Shown here one piece after another: positions 50,701 to 62,762 of a DNA stretch of 64,000 bases. Source of the DNA: Mercenaria mercenaria (lineage: Eukaryota > Mollusca > Bivalvia > Venerida > Veneridae). The stretch covers positions 68,525,001-68,589,000 of the forward strand of contig NC_069377.1 of NCBI RefSeq assembly GCF_021730395.1. Direction: 5' to 3'. The translations under genes were made by a program, and so were the position numbers. Numbering within the stretch: position 1 is the stretch's first letter; each line of letters starts with the position of its first letter. The notes beneath the pieces are model-generated. The model searched no databases and had not been told where the DNA came from. It worked only from the letters and a program-made list of their open reading frames with translations.

Positions 50701-52322
50701 CATTTTAATAAATAACTATCATTTTTGTGACCCCCGCCATTCTTTTAGTGGTAGCTGGATGTTGCTAATACATGAGTTGCTCATGACCGTCGTCCTTTCA
50801 AGCAGTCCGTCCGTCCGAATGAATCTATGTCGCATGTATCTCAGAATCTATTCGAATTTAACTTTACAGGATTGTCGTTCCGTATGTGAAGTTTTGCACC
50901 TGTTGTTGTAACTGCCATGGGATTTCACACGGTGTTATGGCCGTTGACTGTCAAAAATATGAATAATAGGCCCTAAAAGTTAAATTGTGTCTCATGTATC
51001 TCAAGAAAAGTAGCTGACCTAGGATTATGAAACATTATAGGAATACTATTCAGGGTTATAGCCATTGGCTTAGTCAAAAAGAAAAAAAAATAATATGTAA
51101 AAACGTCGATAACACAATGTCATGTGCATTCCATGACATTTTGTGTGTACAGAATTTCCTTTCATCATAACAGTTCAATTTTTCATTACACTGAAATTCC
51201 TTATGGACTGGCTGCAGTATCATTGATTATTCATTTCAACGAGTTCCTCGTAAAATAATTTCTTTGTTTTTGTTATCTTTATCATTATCATTATTTTTCC
51301 GGCCGTAGGCCGGTTACTTGCTATAAATATATCTGGGACGATGCCGTTAAAACTGTACATTTTGATTGGTGGACGAAAAATTCCACAGGTTTTCGAATGG
51401 AATAGATAATATTTTCTTAAGGGGTGTGCAGGTGCTCTGAGCTCACGGTGTATGAACAATCCTATATTGTTGGTACAAAAGTCGCATTTTCAACTCACTG
51501 GTGCGTACAAGCACCTAACTTTTCCTATTAGTCTTGGATAAACAAGGTAAGTCGGAAGTGTAGTGACCTTATTTATCATCCCTTTATTCTTAAATTCGTC
51601 TTTATTTCATAACTTGGATGATGTTACGGAACAAATCGAAGACATAAAAATGCAATCGGCACAGTATTTTGCCAAATTTTGTATTCGATGTATGAAATAA
51701 AATGTGTTTTCAGTTTCATGTCATAGTAGAGGAAGGTGACATATGTGTTGAAAATGCATTTTAAATACGAATCCTGGTATTTTGGTATGGTTCGGATGTT
51801 TAATTATATAGTGTTTAATATTAAAATACTGTTTACACATGTAAATAGCGGAAATAACTTCTCGCAAATGCAAAAATCTTGCAATATTTAGTTTTTAGTA
51901 AGTCCACTATATTTTTTGTATAATGGCACCTATATTAATTTATGTCACAAATATTTCGTCCCAGAGCTTAGGAAACATTAATTCTGGGAGGTATTTTGTG
52001 AGAGGTGTCTGTTTCTGGCTGAAAAAAATCCTTCCTTTATCCTTCGGCATATAGACCTGGGCTTAATTGTAAAAAACATACGCGTGCCAGTTATTAATCT
52101 TTGTATACGGCTTTGTTTATTATAGTTTCGACCTATCAAAAGGGCCTATGAGACACCTTTTTCTCTGTGCACATTACCTCCCAAATCCTATCCTTGCAGG
52201 CCAGGTTGCCTCGGATTCGAACTCCCGTTCCGAAGGCGGACGCTAGGCCAACGGAGACGCAAACTTTGTAGGTGTGTTCTTTGGATGTATCTTAGTAAAT
52301 GTAGATGTAGCAACCAACGAGA

Positions 52323-52369
<47 letters not shown>

Positions 52370-55300
52370 ATCTATCTTGATTCGCAATCAAGTATAAATA
52401 AATAAATAATACAATGTTGTATTTTCAGTTGAATTAGCATATATTATACACATTTTCATGATCAAATTGATTAACTTAATAATCCTTTTACCGATCTACA
52501 TACATGCTGTTTTACATAAAGCAGTGGCTAGGTTTACGGTACCGTAATCCTAGTTTCCCATTCTAGGAGTACGGAAGTTCCATATCACTAGATAAACCTA
52601 CATACTGAGAAATTTTCCTCACTTATCAGGGGAAGGAAGTGTGCAAATACTACGATTAAGTCATTTTCGCTGTTAACGTTTTCTCCCCTGGTGAGCAAAA
52701 AGCGATAGCGCTTTGAGATCTCTTATCTCAAACAGTGACCATGTAACTAGACATCATCTCTTACAGGCTTGATTGTCTATACATTCAATGAATATAAATA
52801 AATAGCATTTTTTATTCAGAATGTGCATGTTGTGACTGACATTTTTTTTAAACAAAAAATTTAGCAATTTTCTGTTCTTTGCACGGGACAATGGATACTT
52901 TTTCGCACCTATTAATACACAAGTGTTTAATTAGAAATTTATTCGTTATACATTGTATTGATTTCTGATCTGAAATTTTAATCCAACGAAAGTATCTAAA
53001 CTGTACCAGAGGAAAACATTTCAATACGATATAGTGTTATATTTTATGTTTTGTGATAGTATTTATTATCAGATCAGAAACCAGATTAACTTGAATAATT
53101 GATGTATTCCTCAGACTGAATAACAAGGATAGATCTATCAAGTTCACCAAATTTATTCAATAATTTCATTGCACATCTTTTAATAATATCAAGTATTGCT
53201 ATTCAAACAAATCAAAGCATACACGTATATGATATATGGATGAATGGCCATACTCTGTTGTAAATGTATGCAGCTATGATAAAACATAGAGTCCTTATGA
53301 AACTTGATAATATTAAAACAGGTACATTATATACAATATCAACACATCTGTTTATAATATATCACCTCCAACACCATTTCCCTTATGTTCAGAGTCCTTA
53401 TCTCTGCTTCATCTTAACACATCCTTATCAATACGCATCAGTGTAGCTTTGCGTAATAACTCTATCAGCTTATATTGTGTTTTCTAATTTTTCTGGCGGG
53501 TTTTTCATTTTCTTTTTCAAATTTCTTATGTGCACTCTGAATGTAAAACTGAATTCTTCTTTTTTTTGCTTGATGATCTACTTCGCTGTATATATAGAAT
53601 TTTATCATGTCTTTAATATTGATTTGTGTACTTTGATGAGACTTTAATAAACAATAAAACCTATATTATACGTAATTATATTTGCAGTATAACATAATAT
53701 TTGCAGTTTAACATATTTGAGAATTATTTTCTTTCCTTGTTACTTGTTATTTTTAATAAAAAGGTAAAACATGAAAAAAAACCCCAAAATGTTGGCCAAA
53801 ATGAACAAAGGTGGTAATTATTAGGTGTCGATTCCTCCTTCATTATGAAAACACATGTGCATCGGTTCACTGTTAATTAATAATCTAATTAAGAGATAAA
53901 CATCTTTTTGGCGTAAAACGGCACACACTAGAAAACTGTTATCAAATTAATTCTTTAAACGGCATTTAAGTTTAGTACTACATAATAATATAATTAAAGC
54001 CATTTAGATTTAATGTAAGAAAATTTCAGGCAATTTCGAAATAATGATTTTGCTGCTGATTTCACAGAGCATCAAAATCATAGCCAATATCTTGTAAATT
54101 TTCTTAATGTCATTTTTATTCTAATTCACTGATACAATCCGCTACTTTGACGTAAATCACGTGTTTAAATTCAAAAGCTTAATATATTAAACATCGGCAC
54201 GTGTCACGATGTTATACCTTTTATTCGTACATGCCGTGATTAGGATGGCAACATACGTGTCACTTTAAATTTTAAACAACACAATTTAAATTCTGCGTAC
54301 ACTGATTTAAGGCACATGACCATAAAATCTATAATGCTAATATCTTGTCAATACAATACGCTGTCCCGTGCCACGAAGATACATGTATACAAGAAACAGG
54401 ATGCTACTTGACCAAAATGACACTTTTAAAAATCTAAAATTCAAATTCAATTAATTTACTGAAACATCCAATCATTATGTCAAAATAGGTCATAATAAAT
54501 AAATTGTATTATTATTTTGGTCATTACTATAATGCAACAACAGAGCTGCTTTCACTTTTATTTTCGAATTTTTAAACACATATCTCAGTATTTTCAAAGG
54601 AAAATGCCATGAAAAACTTTAAAAACTTTTAAAAGAACATTTGTCAGACGGAACGCACCCAAAAATCATGTTAAACTCTGTTATATAATTATACATGTAT
54701 TCCTATTCCGATACGGCTCTATCTTATCGTAAAACTTAGCACGTTTTTGTCAATATACAGAAAGCGTTGAAACCCTGTTTTTAAAGGAATTTTGAAGCAA
54801 GAAAGAAATAACTTATTTTATAATAAAATATATATCTAGAATGTGCACGACGAGGACTTTCCAAATATATCCGGGATGGTATTTTAACTTTAACTTTTCC
54901 TTCAAAAATACTTAGTAAAAACAGGGTTATCGTGTAATTCTGCCAAATATGTATAGAGAATATATTGAATTTGAGAGACGTTTTTCAAACGAATTTTGAA
55001 GCAACCAAATATTGACTTATTTTGAAGGAAAATATACCAACGTAAAGGTATTGAATTGTTTTTTAAGGAAATATCCGGGATGGTATAATAGAATAAATAG
55101 AAATATGTAATTTATGACATTTTCTATGGTAAATGTATCATTTTCCTATATAAATCAATATAAGTATTGGAATAGGATTTATCAGTTGCGCTGTCTGATG
55201 GCTTATCAGAATATGTGCCGTAGATGTACTGATAAGATCGCCTAAGAGGAGAATTGTTGAACATGTGATGATAAGCTAATAGTACGGAAGTGTTATGAGC

Positions 55301-58300
55301 ATGGAATATACGTTAAAATATGCTTAAAGTGAATTAAAATTTCCTTAATGAAAAAAGGTAATGACGAAAATCAAAACTGGCGTTTTATTTACTATCGTTT
55401 GAACTTTAATCATTCGAGAATGACGATATTTCCTCCATGCAATTAGTTGAATCCAAAATGGCGGCCAAATACAATGTAATTACGAAATCGACAGCAGACC
55501 TGTAACTCGCTATAAGTAAGTTTACAACAACAGAAATATATATTTACGTATACATTTCATGTCTCATATATACGTCCGTAATCCTAGCCTGTCCTCATAG
55601 ATCTGCATTAAATCTCCCGCCCTGAGCGTACGCACGCATTGAATGCATATGTTAAACCTATGTTAAACGTAACCTTTACCTTTAGTCAGTATATTGTACA
55701 CTCAATACGTGCGTACATCCAATAGTGGCGATTTAATGTTGGCGTGGGTTATCTAGAGATACGTATGGAACTTCGGTAATCATAGAATCGGTACCGTAAC
55801 CCTAGCCTAAATGTAAACTTCTCATATAGCAATATACGCTATTTTTCAAACATGCACTATATGAACCCAGTATACATAACAAACAGGCTGTGTCACCAAA
55901 GGACGAGTATGCAGATACATTTCCCGGCCGAATCTCTCGCTTGAACACAAGCGTAGGTGGTACATATTACGGTAAAGCATTGACTGTCTCGTCTGAAACA
56001 TTGAATTTACAGAAATTGTTTACGTAATCCTGTTACGTGACATTTAAATTAAATTGTCGTCCTTCGCCTTCCACAGCGTATATCGCGCAATCGCCACGCA
56101 GAGCTGTCCTTCCTTACATTCACATTCTTCTCTGCAACAGGCTAATGTCAAGATTTTTTAGGTAACTTTGAAACGACACTTTTCGCAAGGTTTAAGAATA
56201 CTGGTTCCTTCAGCACACTCAGTTACTTCAACACAAAGTATCCATAAAAGAAATCATTTATTAGCATTTCATACTGTAACTCTGTAAATAGTGAGATGAG
56301 CAGCGCTGCAAGAGTGCGTAGCTGCGTTCACGGTCTGTCAATTGGCTTATGGAGCCAAAGTAGGGACGAAAGCCGCTTCCGAGCCTTGGCACTGAAAAAC
56401 AAAATACAGTTGTTAAATATTACATTAAAGTTTTGGAAAATAACGGAGGTGCCTCCGTTCAGTGTTATACGTAAAATATAGGTGCTTTATATTTTGATGA
56501 AATCGTGTTTTTAAGGGTAGAAATTGATTTTAAAAAAATGGTTTCTTTTCTTATACTGTTTCTACGGATAAAAATTGAATATATTTGTATTGAATATATT
56601 TGTAAAAAAAACTATGCTCAAAACATCAAGAATCTTTAAAAAAATTGCAATAAACGATTTATATTTGCCGCATTTGTATAGCAGAACTCAAACTGTAACG
56701 ATTATTTGGCGAAAACTGCTGAAGCTTTTCATTTTGTTTTCATGCAGGTGGAAACATAGAAGTTACTTATGTTCCGTGATAACATCAGTAAAATCAACTT
56801 ACGTCTCTAAAGTCGTATTTTTCCACATACTCGCCTCCTGCTCCTAGCGTGTTTACATTTTTTGTACGTCAGTTCGTTGCTTATACCAAAAGGTGAAGGC
56901 ACCGCAAGTTTTACCAACAATATAGGATTGATCATACACCGTGGAACTGTATTGTTAGACAGACTATTCCGTTGCAAGACTTCTGTGGAAATAGCTTTAC
57001 GTCATAAACCTGAATCCCTGCGACAGAGTTCGACTACAACCACTCTGATACGGAGTGATCTCCCTTTAAACGATTTACAGGTTATAGTCTATCAATTCAG
57101 TTTCTACTTTATTTTATATAAACAATGAAATCTTGAGACCTCATTTTCATTAGAATCGTTTTCAAGTTATTTGTCTAATGTCGCTGTTCACTTTAATGAA
57201 AATGACCATTCTCTTGGAAATTTTTCATTTATGCCGGTTGACGTTATTCGTGATGATATGAAGAGCTTGTGCAAAGAAACTTTCTGGATACACAAACTTA
57301 AAAAAAATGATTAACATATCAAATTTCGTGATTTGTCGTTGAATAAAATCTTTATTTGGAGTTCAGATGCAGAGGAATTATATTAGACATTGTCGGTTTA
57401 TGTGAAGTCTGACTGTGAACATCGAATACGGACTGTCTAGGGAGCGTTTCAAAACACATTTATTCATTTGTTGGTTTGTTTTGGTAAGCGCCGTTTTTTA
57501 CAGTATTTCTGTTATGTAACGGCAGGCAGTTGGCCTAACCAGTGTTCCTGGATTGTTTACCGGTACAAGTTAACCTGTTCTCAGCAAGTAACTGTTGCTG
57601 TTTTTTTTTTCATGGAAAATGTTATGCCTAAAATGTACCAAGCAAACTATTTTTAAGTTGCTTTAACACAGTGACAAATCGCACCCATTAACTGTGCATA
57701 CTGAAATTAGACTGATCGGAGACCATGTTATTACAGTTTGGTGATCATCTGAAGTTCACTTTAAGCTAGTGTTGAAATTTTTAAACTCTCACTTTTTATA
57801 AATGTGTATCCATAGTTGATGAAACTGGTAGAAGCCGTGCATTTCATTTTCATGTGCTTAAAGTGCGCAATCCTAAACAAATTATCCTCTTTTTTACATT
57901 ATTTTCTCGATAGTCTCTTATACATGAAAGTGCTCTTCCATATATAATCATGCTTGAGAGATATTTCATAAACGATTTTTCTCTCTTGCTGAGAAAATAA
58001 AACGGGGAAAGTAATGTTAACTTCCCAACAATGAAACATATACTGTAAGGGCGTAGCAAGCGGTGAGAAGGGAGGGGTGCGACGGGTGCGATCGCACTCC
58101 TTTTTCGGCAAAGCTTCCATTTTTCATTATATCAAAATATCCTTGGATGTCCATTCTTTTTTATTCGGCTCGCTACGCTCGCCAACTTGCCTATATTTAC
58201 TATTATTGACGCTGTAACCTTTATATAAAGTTGATGATGATTCTTTATATTATAGAATATGATTTTTAGAAAGGTCAGAGCATTACTTTTATGCGAAACT

Positions 58301-61300
58301 GATTAATATGTATAACTATTTACCTTTTCACAATAGCTGAATGAAATGTATATAAATGACAGTTTACATTTACATTAAGTTTCTAAAAAACGATGTAAAA
58401 TAAATAATGTAAACTTTGTAACTGAATACTGAATGAAATTTTTAACGGTGTTATGTGAACTTTAGTTCATATATCAGTGAAAAATTGTTTAGCGGCAGGA
58501 CCCATACCTAGGTTTGCTACTCATTTTATTCAAAAATTATTTTAAGAGAAATAACTCCGCAAACAATATTTCGAGCGGACGTGCCAATGATATGCTCAAC
58601 AAGGCTTTATACCAAGCACTTCCTACTATCATTGAAAGCTGGACTAGAATTTTGAAATGAAGCGTTGACAAAAATTTCTAGCAGGGCTTTTTCCCCTATA
58701 AATCTACGTCCAGTAAAAGGAGGTAATCCCAAAGCAAAGAAAGTATTTTTTCCACAATTCTGAATTTAGTATACCCAAATTAGTGTTCTGCTCAACCTGG
58801 GGCTAGAGGGCGTGGACGGTAGCATGCATTTCCACTACCGTCCATGAACAGGCTCAATCAAACCGAGCCTGCAACATTTTCGTTTTTGTCGTGTTGAGCG
58901 ACCTGTGAAGTTTCCACTTTTCTCTATTTTACCTTTCTGAAATGCAGTCCATTAATATTTTAAACAAAAATATCTTTACATAGATTTTGTTTATTTGCAA
59001 ATTTTCTCAAATAAAACAATTTTCAAGAGGATTTTCCTAATTCCACTGGTGTTGATGACGTTCCCAAAATGATGAAAAAGGACCTGTCTACATAATTTTT
59101 ATCTCTAATAATGAATTAATATTAATTCGTTAAATCATTCAACGTACAATCCATAACTGATGAATAATATAGACCTGCAACTATCATTCCTAAGACGTTT
59201 CAGTCAAATCATACAAACAGTATAATAGGAGTAGTCCGAACATTTTTTTTCCAGTAAAATGAATAATGGACATAAGTCCGAGAAAATATTTAGAGCAGTA
59301 TGTACCAACGATATGCACATCTTATTTCAATAAATCCCTTAGGCTTCAATGAAATTTGGAGATGAATTACAGAAAAAATCTCTTCATAGACTTTATGTAT
59401 GATAATCAAATGGCCATTACTGTAACACAATGATAGCTCGCAGGTCAGTTTTCAGTTAATTCATCATTGTGTGTATTTTATCTATTATTGATTTTGGTAG
59501 ATAATCCTGATAATTCTTACAAATGATACGAATTCTGTTTACATGCGTAGGTCATTGTTGGTATTTACTACTCAAGCAAATTTCGTAACATCGGAGTGTT
59601 TTATCCATTACGTTTTGGCCTAAATGACTTTGTTTACTATTATTACCGATCAGATATTGCGAAATTCTCAAATGAAATTGATTTGGTCAGCCTTAATTAC
59701 TTTATTTTTGTTTTCGATGGAATTTTCATTAATTGGCCAGAAATGTTAATTACTTTGTTTACCTGTTCAGCATATTGTTGTTGTTTACAATTTATACAAA
59801 ATGAATCACCGTTGAATGTTTTATCTATTAGATTTGACCCTAATTATTTTGTTTGTTTCAGTAACAGTCATTTATTTACGAAAATACACATTGGTGATTG
59901 ATTCCACATCTGTTGTTTACTATTATATGAGTACATAATGGACGTTTTGATTGACATGTTTTGAAATTGCTTTGAATATTTTGAAATACTTGTAAACATG
60001 TTATTGCGTTGTAGTTCGTAAAAACAGGTATAAATACTCAGAGAATTAAGAGAAGATATGAGAATAGGGAGAGGAGGACTGAGTCAAGAAAAGAGAGGAC
60101 TGAGTTAAGAATCAGGAAGTTAGAAATGTTTTACAAAAATGGGATCGGATAATTGGCAGTTCGGATCGGTTCAGATCAGCTCGGTTAAGTTCGATTTTTT
60201 GGGCTCGGGTTTAAGAGCGGGTTAAAAATAACTGTGGAAGTTTTAGAATTGACTATTATGTTATAGAACTTTTGGACTTAAGAATAAAAAATTAATTAAA
60301 AGTTTGACGCGGGAAAATACTATTTAAAAAGCTGATGTATTTATACCTGAATTGACTGTTAGTATAGTTGACGTCTGTATAACCTTGTAAATAAAACCGA
60401 GTGTGAAAAAACTGCTGACTTTCTCAATCTATGCAACCAGTGGTGGTGTTACATTACTCAGTACAAGATCATTTAAATATGAACCTCGTGATACATGCTC
60501 AGCTAGAATTTGTACGGATCATTCCTATGAAATTTGTTTCAAATCCTGCTAATTATAAAGCAGTTTGGACAAATTTCATTCAAAAACTACTTTTAAGGGA
60601 CCCTTACTCCACAAAAAACCGAGGATACGCACAACAAGGCTTCATAATATCATTTCTGTGAAGTTTAAATCCTAGCAGAGGATTTTGAGAATCTAGCTCA
60701 GGCTATATGAAGACGGACAGACGGACTTACATATGACGAAGGCAGAAACGAAATGTATCAAATGAAATGGGAAACACAGTGTATGGAACTTTTGTAGAAT
60801 TATTATCTTTTTTTTAAAGAAATCTTATTCTAAGTACATGTACATTTTGGAGAGCTCTTGATAAAACACTTTACTCATGCTTGGTTAAAGCAACTCTTCT
60901 AATGTCTTATGAGAACATTCCTTTACTAACATTCATTTATATTGTCCCAAATTTAATTACTTCCTATACAAACATAGAACATAACCAAGACTCAGTTCCA
61001 TTCAGTCTGTTTATATAATACTTGAAGACGTTCTGTCATGAACAATGTCAGCTAATGTAAGTTACTAACAGTGAATGAAATATTAGTATGCCTTGAGAAG
61101 ACCCCGAGTATTTACAGCACATTCACAGTTCATTGTCCACATCAACTTAAGCCGACAATATCTATTACGAGGGCATATAGCCCTTTATTATTGAAACTAA
61201 GTCATGTTAAAGAAAAGTTCATCTATGGAAATGTAACATCAAAATTGAAGCCCAGTGTCAGAAAGAAAAAAGTGCGAAATATACATCACTAGTTTTTAAA

Positions 61301-62762
61301 AGAACATACGTTATTGGACAGTTAATAGTAACATAAAAAATGAACACTAGACACACAAAAGTTCGTAAATGAAACTCAACAAAGAAGAAGGAATAAAGAC
61401 AGCATGGTGGTGATCGATTCATTGCCAGTCAACCAAATGCCCTAAATTCACATGAAGCATGTTCTGTGTGAATGTCAAGTGTTGCTCATTTCAGGGTCAA
61501 GTGTGAAGAAGGCTCACACACAACGCACATCCAGCTCGCCAGTCATGCAGACTCAAGATATTTTTGCGGACCTTATCAGGTGGGTGCAACCTACATTATA
61601 GTAGACTTACACGGACTTGGAAATCGGACAATGCCCTTTTACATTAAGTATATGACTTGCATGTATTCATATAATCTCCTACTTTTGGAAAACCAGATTT
61701 TGTAAAATGACATAACAGGGTAACGTTTGATTCTGGAGCACCAGTCAAAGCTGGAATTGTCCTTATAACATTCACTTACTTTTATCAACTACGCACGATA
61801 CGATATCAAAGTTTAAAATTAATTTACCCTTAGTTATATTTACTTATTATGTCATCTCCTCGTAGAACGAAGAACAAACACGTGTATAGATATCAAATTG
61901 CAATGACGCTTTACGTACATGGCATCTAACGTCAAACCGTTGAGTTGTACGTCCAAAAATTGGAAGGACAGTTTGTCTTCAACACAATATTGTGAAAAAC
62001 TGAAAACGTAAAATTCCCTTTTTTATTTGACATTTCATTTTCAGATTGATCACTTGTGCTGAAATTCAGACTTTTAATGGGCCTGTAGTCTTTTAAGGAT
62101 GTCATTTTAGCGTATACTTGCCGATTTTATGTCAAAATTGTATATCAGAAGGAACATGGTTTACTCTATCAAATGATAAATGTCCGTTGTAATGTGGTGC
62201 GATACCACTTACAAACACGCTAGTCCTAATATAAATTAAATAAAGTTTCAAAATGTAAAAAGTTTCGCTGATTTTAAATCATAATCAAGCATTTTAGAGG
62301 AATCAAAACGGCAGTATTTCGGCATTTTGGCGCCCTTAGTTGTGACGTTCGTGACGCCATCATTGGTAACGTATTGTTGCCAAGACGACGGAAAAATAAA
62401 AATAGGAACCATAGCGCTATAGATGGACCAAGTTTCATCAAAATCGGAAGGAATGTCATATTTGACGAATAAGGTATCGATCCACCTTAAAGCAGACATT
62501 TCTAAAACAAAGAAAAAACATTATTTAATTTTTGAACTAATGTTATTTATTTTCGTTAATTCTTCAGTTAATTTTGACAAGAAAGAAAATTAGTTTTGTA
62601 TATTGACTTTAACTTGACGAATCACGGACCTGTCAGTTTTAGATATTTGTATATTTGGATATAGACTTTAACGATATTACAATGAATGATATATATGTTT
62701 AACGTAATGTTATTTTCAGAAATCTATTCCCTGACAATTTGATTACTGCAGCGTTTCACCAG
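36898..62762 (+). CDS. SLC1-family excitatory amino acid transporter, 5' part
   Basis: Five exons, 36898-37054, 39296-39370, 50559-50681, 61495-61579 and 62720-62762, join in phase 1, 1, 1 and 2 into 161 residues that match the start of EAAT/SLC1 sodium-coupled glutamate carriers. Helix 1 is about residues 18-39 (NNLLVIFTVAGVILGLVLG). Exon 2 is the diagnostic helix 2 PGEMYMRMLKMMILPLIIST. Exon 3 gives TAALNPKSQGR and helix 3. Exon 4 gives QDIFADLI. Exon 5 gives RNLFPDNLITAAFHQ, the family's RNxFPxNL motif before the variable extracellular loop. The substrate-binding half, helices 4-8 with the hairpin loops, lies past the window. Introns 2 and 3 are about 11.2 and 10.8 kb and hold large inverted-repeat elements. 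Start: ATG 36898 after a plain AT-rich 5' region. Confidence 0.9.
37724..38300 (+). mobile_element. 5' part of a CTCTTGTT-type element, right end unclear
   Basis: It starts TTTTAGCTCACGTGAGCACG with a hairpin (GAGCAC/GTGCTC), then GTCCGTCCGTCC and loosely repeated blocks with GTTTTCTCTA and CAGTGTTCTTT. No stem-loop with CTCTTGTT was found, so it may be cut or diverged. Lies in SLC1 intron 1. Confidence 0.6.
39150..39255. repeat. Direct tandem duplication, ~60-bp period
   Basis: AATTTATAAAAGTACTTT with its T-run and the AATAGTTTA that follows occurs twice, near 39160 and 39220, just before the SLC1 exon 2 acceptor. Confidence 0.75.
39296..39370 (+). CDS. SLC1/EAAT exon 2 (helix 2)
   Basis: 75 bp. 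Acceptor cag at 39293-39295, donor GTAGGG at 39371. It encodes GLPGEMYMRMLKMMILPL and on to ISTVIT. Confidence 0.92.
40465..41661 (+). mobile_element. CTCTTGTT-type element with ~150-bp tandem units
   Basis: It starts CGCTCACCTGAGCC after TTTT, with a TGAGCC/GGCTCA hairpin. Tandem units carry TTAAAAATCTTCTTGTC and CCCCGGGGGTCAC near 40710-40830, 40870-41000, 41030-41165 and 41200-41300. It closes with an inverted CTCAGGTGAGC, a stem-loop and GTCTTGTT. The last 180 bp match 425-604. Lies in SLC1 intron 2. Confidence 0.82.
43060..43300. repeat. CT/CA and GT/GTGC microsatellites
   Basis: A CTCTCTCT run passing into CACACACA lies at about 43065-43096, and a GTGTGTGCGTGTGCGTG run at 43258-43297. 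Confidence 0.9.
43806..44030. repeat. Tandem duplication, ~126-bp period
   Basis: AAACTGAGAATATTATAATA, CAGGAACACTACTCAAAATA and TTATGTATATTCATCGCATT each occur twice about 120-126 bp apart with few differences, so the duplication looks recent. Confidence 0.85.
44430..44535. repeat. GGGCCAATACG clustered motif
   Basis: GCCAATATGAG, GGGCCAATACGAAAAAACA, GGGCCAATACGG and GGGCCAATACGG follow one another. The complement of this core also lies in the palindrome at 45376-45526, so the two may be ends of one element or relatives. Confidence 0.5.
45376..45526. mobile_element. Long near-perfect palindrome, ~75-bp arms
   Basis: Arms meet near 45450 with almost no loop (CGGCCTACGGCC at the centre). 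TTTCATATTGGCC at the left pairs with GGCCAATATGAAA at the right, and AGTCGTATTGGCCC with GGGCCAATACGACT. A fold-back element. Confidence 0.85.
46285..46385. repeat. Imperfect inverted repeat with TGATCTCGTGCTTCG core
   Basis: CGTTGTGATCTCGTGCTTCG faces GAAGCGCGAGATCAAAATG, and CGCACTTCG faces AAAGCACGAA. A decayed small fold-back repeat. Confidence 0.6.
47036..47282 (+). mobile_element. tRNA-derived SINE
   Basis: The head has an A-box-like GGGTGGTTAGGGTCGCTG and a B box GGTTCGAGTCC at 47110-47120, the two internal RNA polymerase III promoter parts of a tRNA. A non-tRNA body (AAGCTGTCAGTTTCTTACGG, GGGAGACTATTACTGGATGT) follows, and a TCAAA-repeat tail ends the copy at 47264-47282. The body matches a SINE type I associate with bivalves. 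Confidence 0.85.
47702..47735. repeat. TG microsatellite
   Basis: An uninterrupted TG run of about 15 units followed by GGTGTGG. Confidence 0.9.
48853..49320. mobile_element. MITE-like element, ends GCAGGCCTCCTAG / CTAGGAGGCCTGT
   Basis: A 12-bp inverted repeat bounds the segment. Inside are AAAGGTTTTAAAGG-type runs and two copies of TCTGAACAAAAATA or CCTGAACAAAAATA. No ORF. Confidence 0.65.
50559..50681 (+). CDS. SLC1/EAAT exon 3 (helix 3)
   Basis: 123 bp. Acceptor cag ending 50558, donor GTATGT at 50682. It encodes GTAALNPKSQGRISVVSVTF and helix 3 to LLLNP. The long ORF listed here in another frame is a shadow. Confidence 0.92.
52202..52262 (-). repeat. tRNA-like sequence, probable SINE head
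   Basis: On the minus strand it has an A-box-like GTTGGCCTAGC, a CCGTTCCGAAGG-type stem (anticodon-arm-like), and a B box AGTTCGAATCC. The acceptor stem pairs only in part, so a working tRNA is unlikely. A SINE or tRNA relic. Confidence 0.5.
52322..52375. repeat. CT microsatellite
   Basis: About 20 uninterrupted CT units, then CTGTCTATCTATC. Confidence 0.95.
52526..55807. mobile_element. 3.3-kb span with ~60-74-bp imperfect inverted ends
   Basis: GGCTAGGTTTACGGTACCG at 52526, with GGAAGTTCCATA and CTAGATAAACC inward, is matched on the other strand from 55807 by GGCTAGGGTTACGGTACCG, CGAAGTTCCATA and CTAGATAACC. The inside is AT-rich with no coding signal. A fossil non-autonomous DNA transposon is likely. 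Confidence 0.6.
57331..57387 (+). repeat. Half-copy of the 24545 fold-back element
   Basis: GTGATTTGTCGTTGAATAAA and GGAGTTCAGATGCAGAGGAA repeat the left arm of 24545-24703 with a few differences; the right arm is not present. Confidence 0.7.
58790..58890. repeat. Hairpin repeat GGACGGTAG / CTACCGTCC
   Basis: GGACGGTAG and CTACCGTCC bracket a short loop, followed by an AGGCTCAATCAAACCGAGCCT hairpin. It looks like the end of a dispersed element. The rest of 57400-61494 shows no gene; ORFs there have AT-rich, low-complexity readings. Confidence 0.5.
61495..61579 (+). CDS. SLC1/EAAT exon 4 (short, before RNxFP motif)
   Basis: 85 bp. Acceptor TTTCAG ending 61494, donor GTGGGT at 61580. In the phase left by exon 3 it reads GSSVKKAHTQRTSSSPVMQT and QDIFADLI. 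The ORF starting at 61472 is another frame of the same exon. Confidence 0.88.
62720..62762 (+). CDS. SLC1/EAAT exon 5 (RNLFPDNL motif, 43 bp)
   Basis: Acceptor TTTTCAG ending 62719, donor GTTTGT at 62763. With the AG from exon 4 it reads RNLFPDNLITAAFHQ, matching the EAAT RNMFPPNLVEACFKQ region. It is too short to appear as an open reading frame. Confidence 0.9.

Larger units (their letters stand above)
51444..56943. mobile_element. 5.5-kb span bounded by a 32-bp inverted repeat (31/32)
   Basis: CACGGTGTATGAACAATCCT with its next 12 bases at 51444-51475 is the reverse complement of 56912-56943 apart from one base. Sequence outside the CACGGTG on each side is unrelated, so those are probable borders. 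No transposase seen. It encloses the 52526-55807 pair. Confidence 0.5.

Noticed and set aside
52202-52262. Functional tRNA gene
   Set aside because: A and B boxes are present, but the acceptor stem pairs poorly, so a SINE head or relic is more likely.
59596-59901. 101-codon plus ORF rich in Phe, Tyr and Asn
   Set aside because: Composition reflects AT-rich DNA, with no motif or splice support.
62248-62499. Minus ORFs of 83 and 61 codons in overlapping frames
   Set aside because: Two frames of the same stretch stay open, and neither matches a known protein. The DNA looks repeat-derived and lies in an SLC1 intron.
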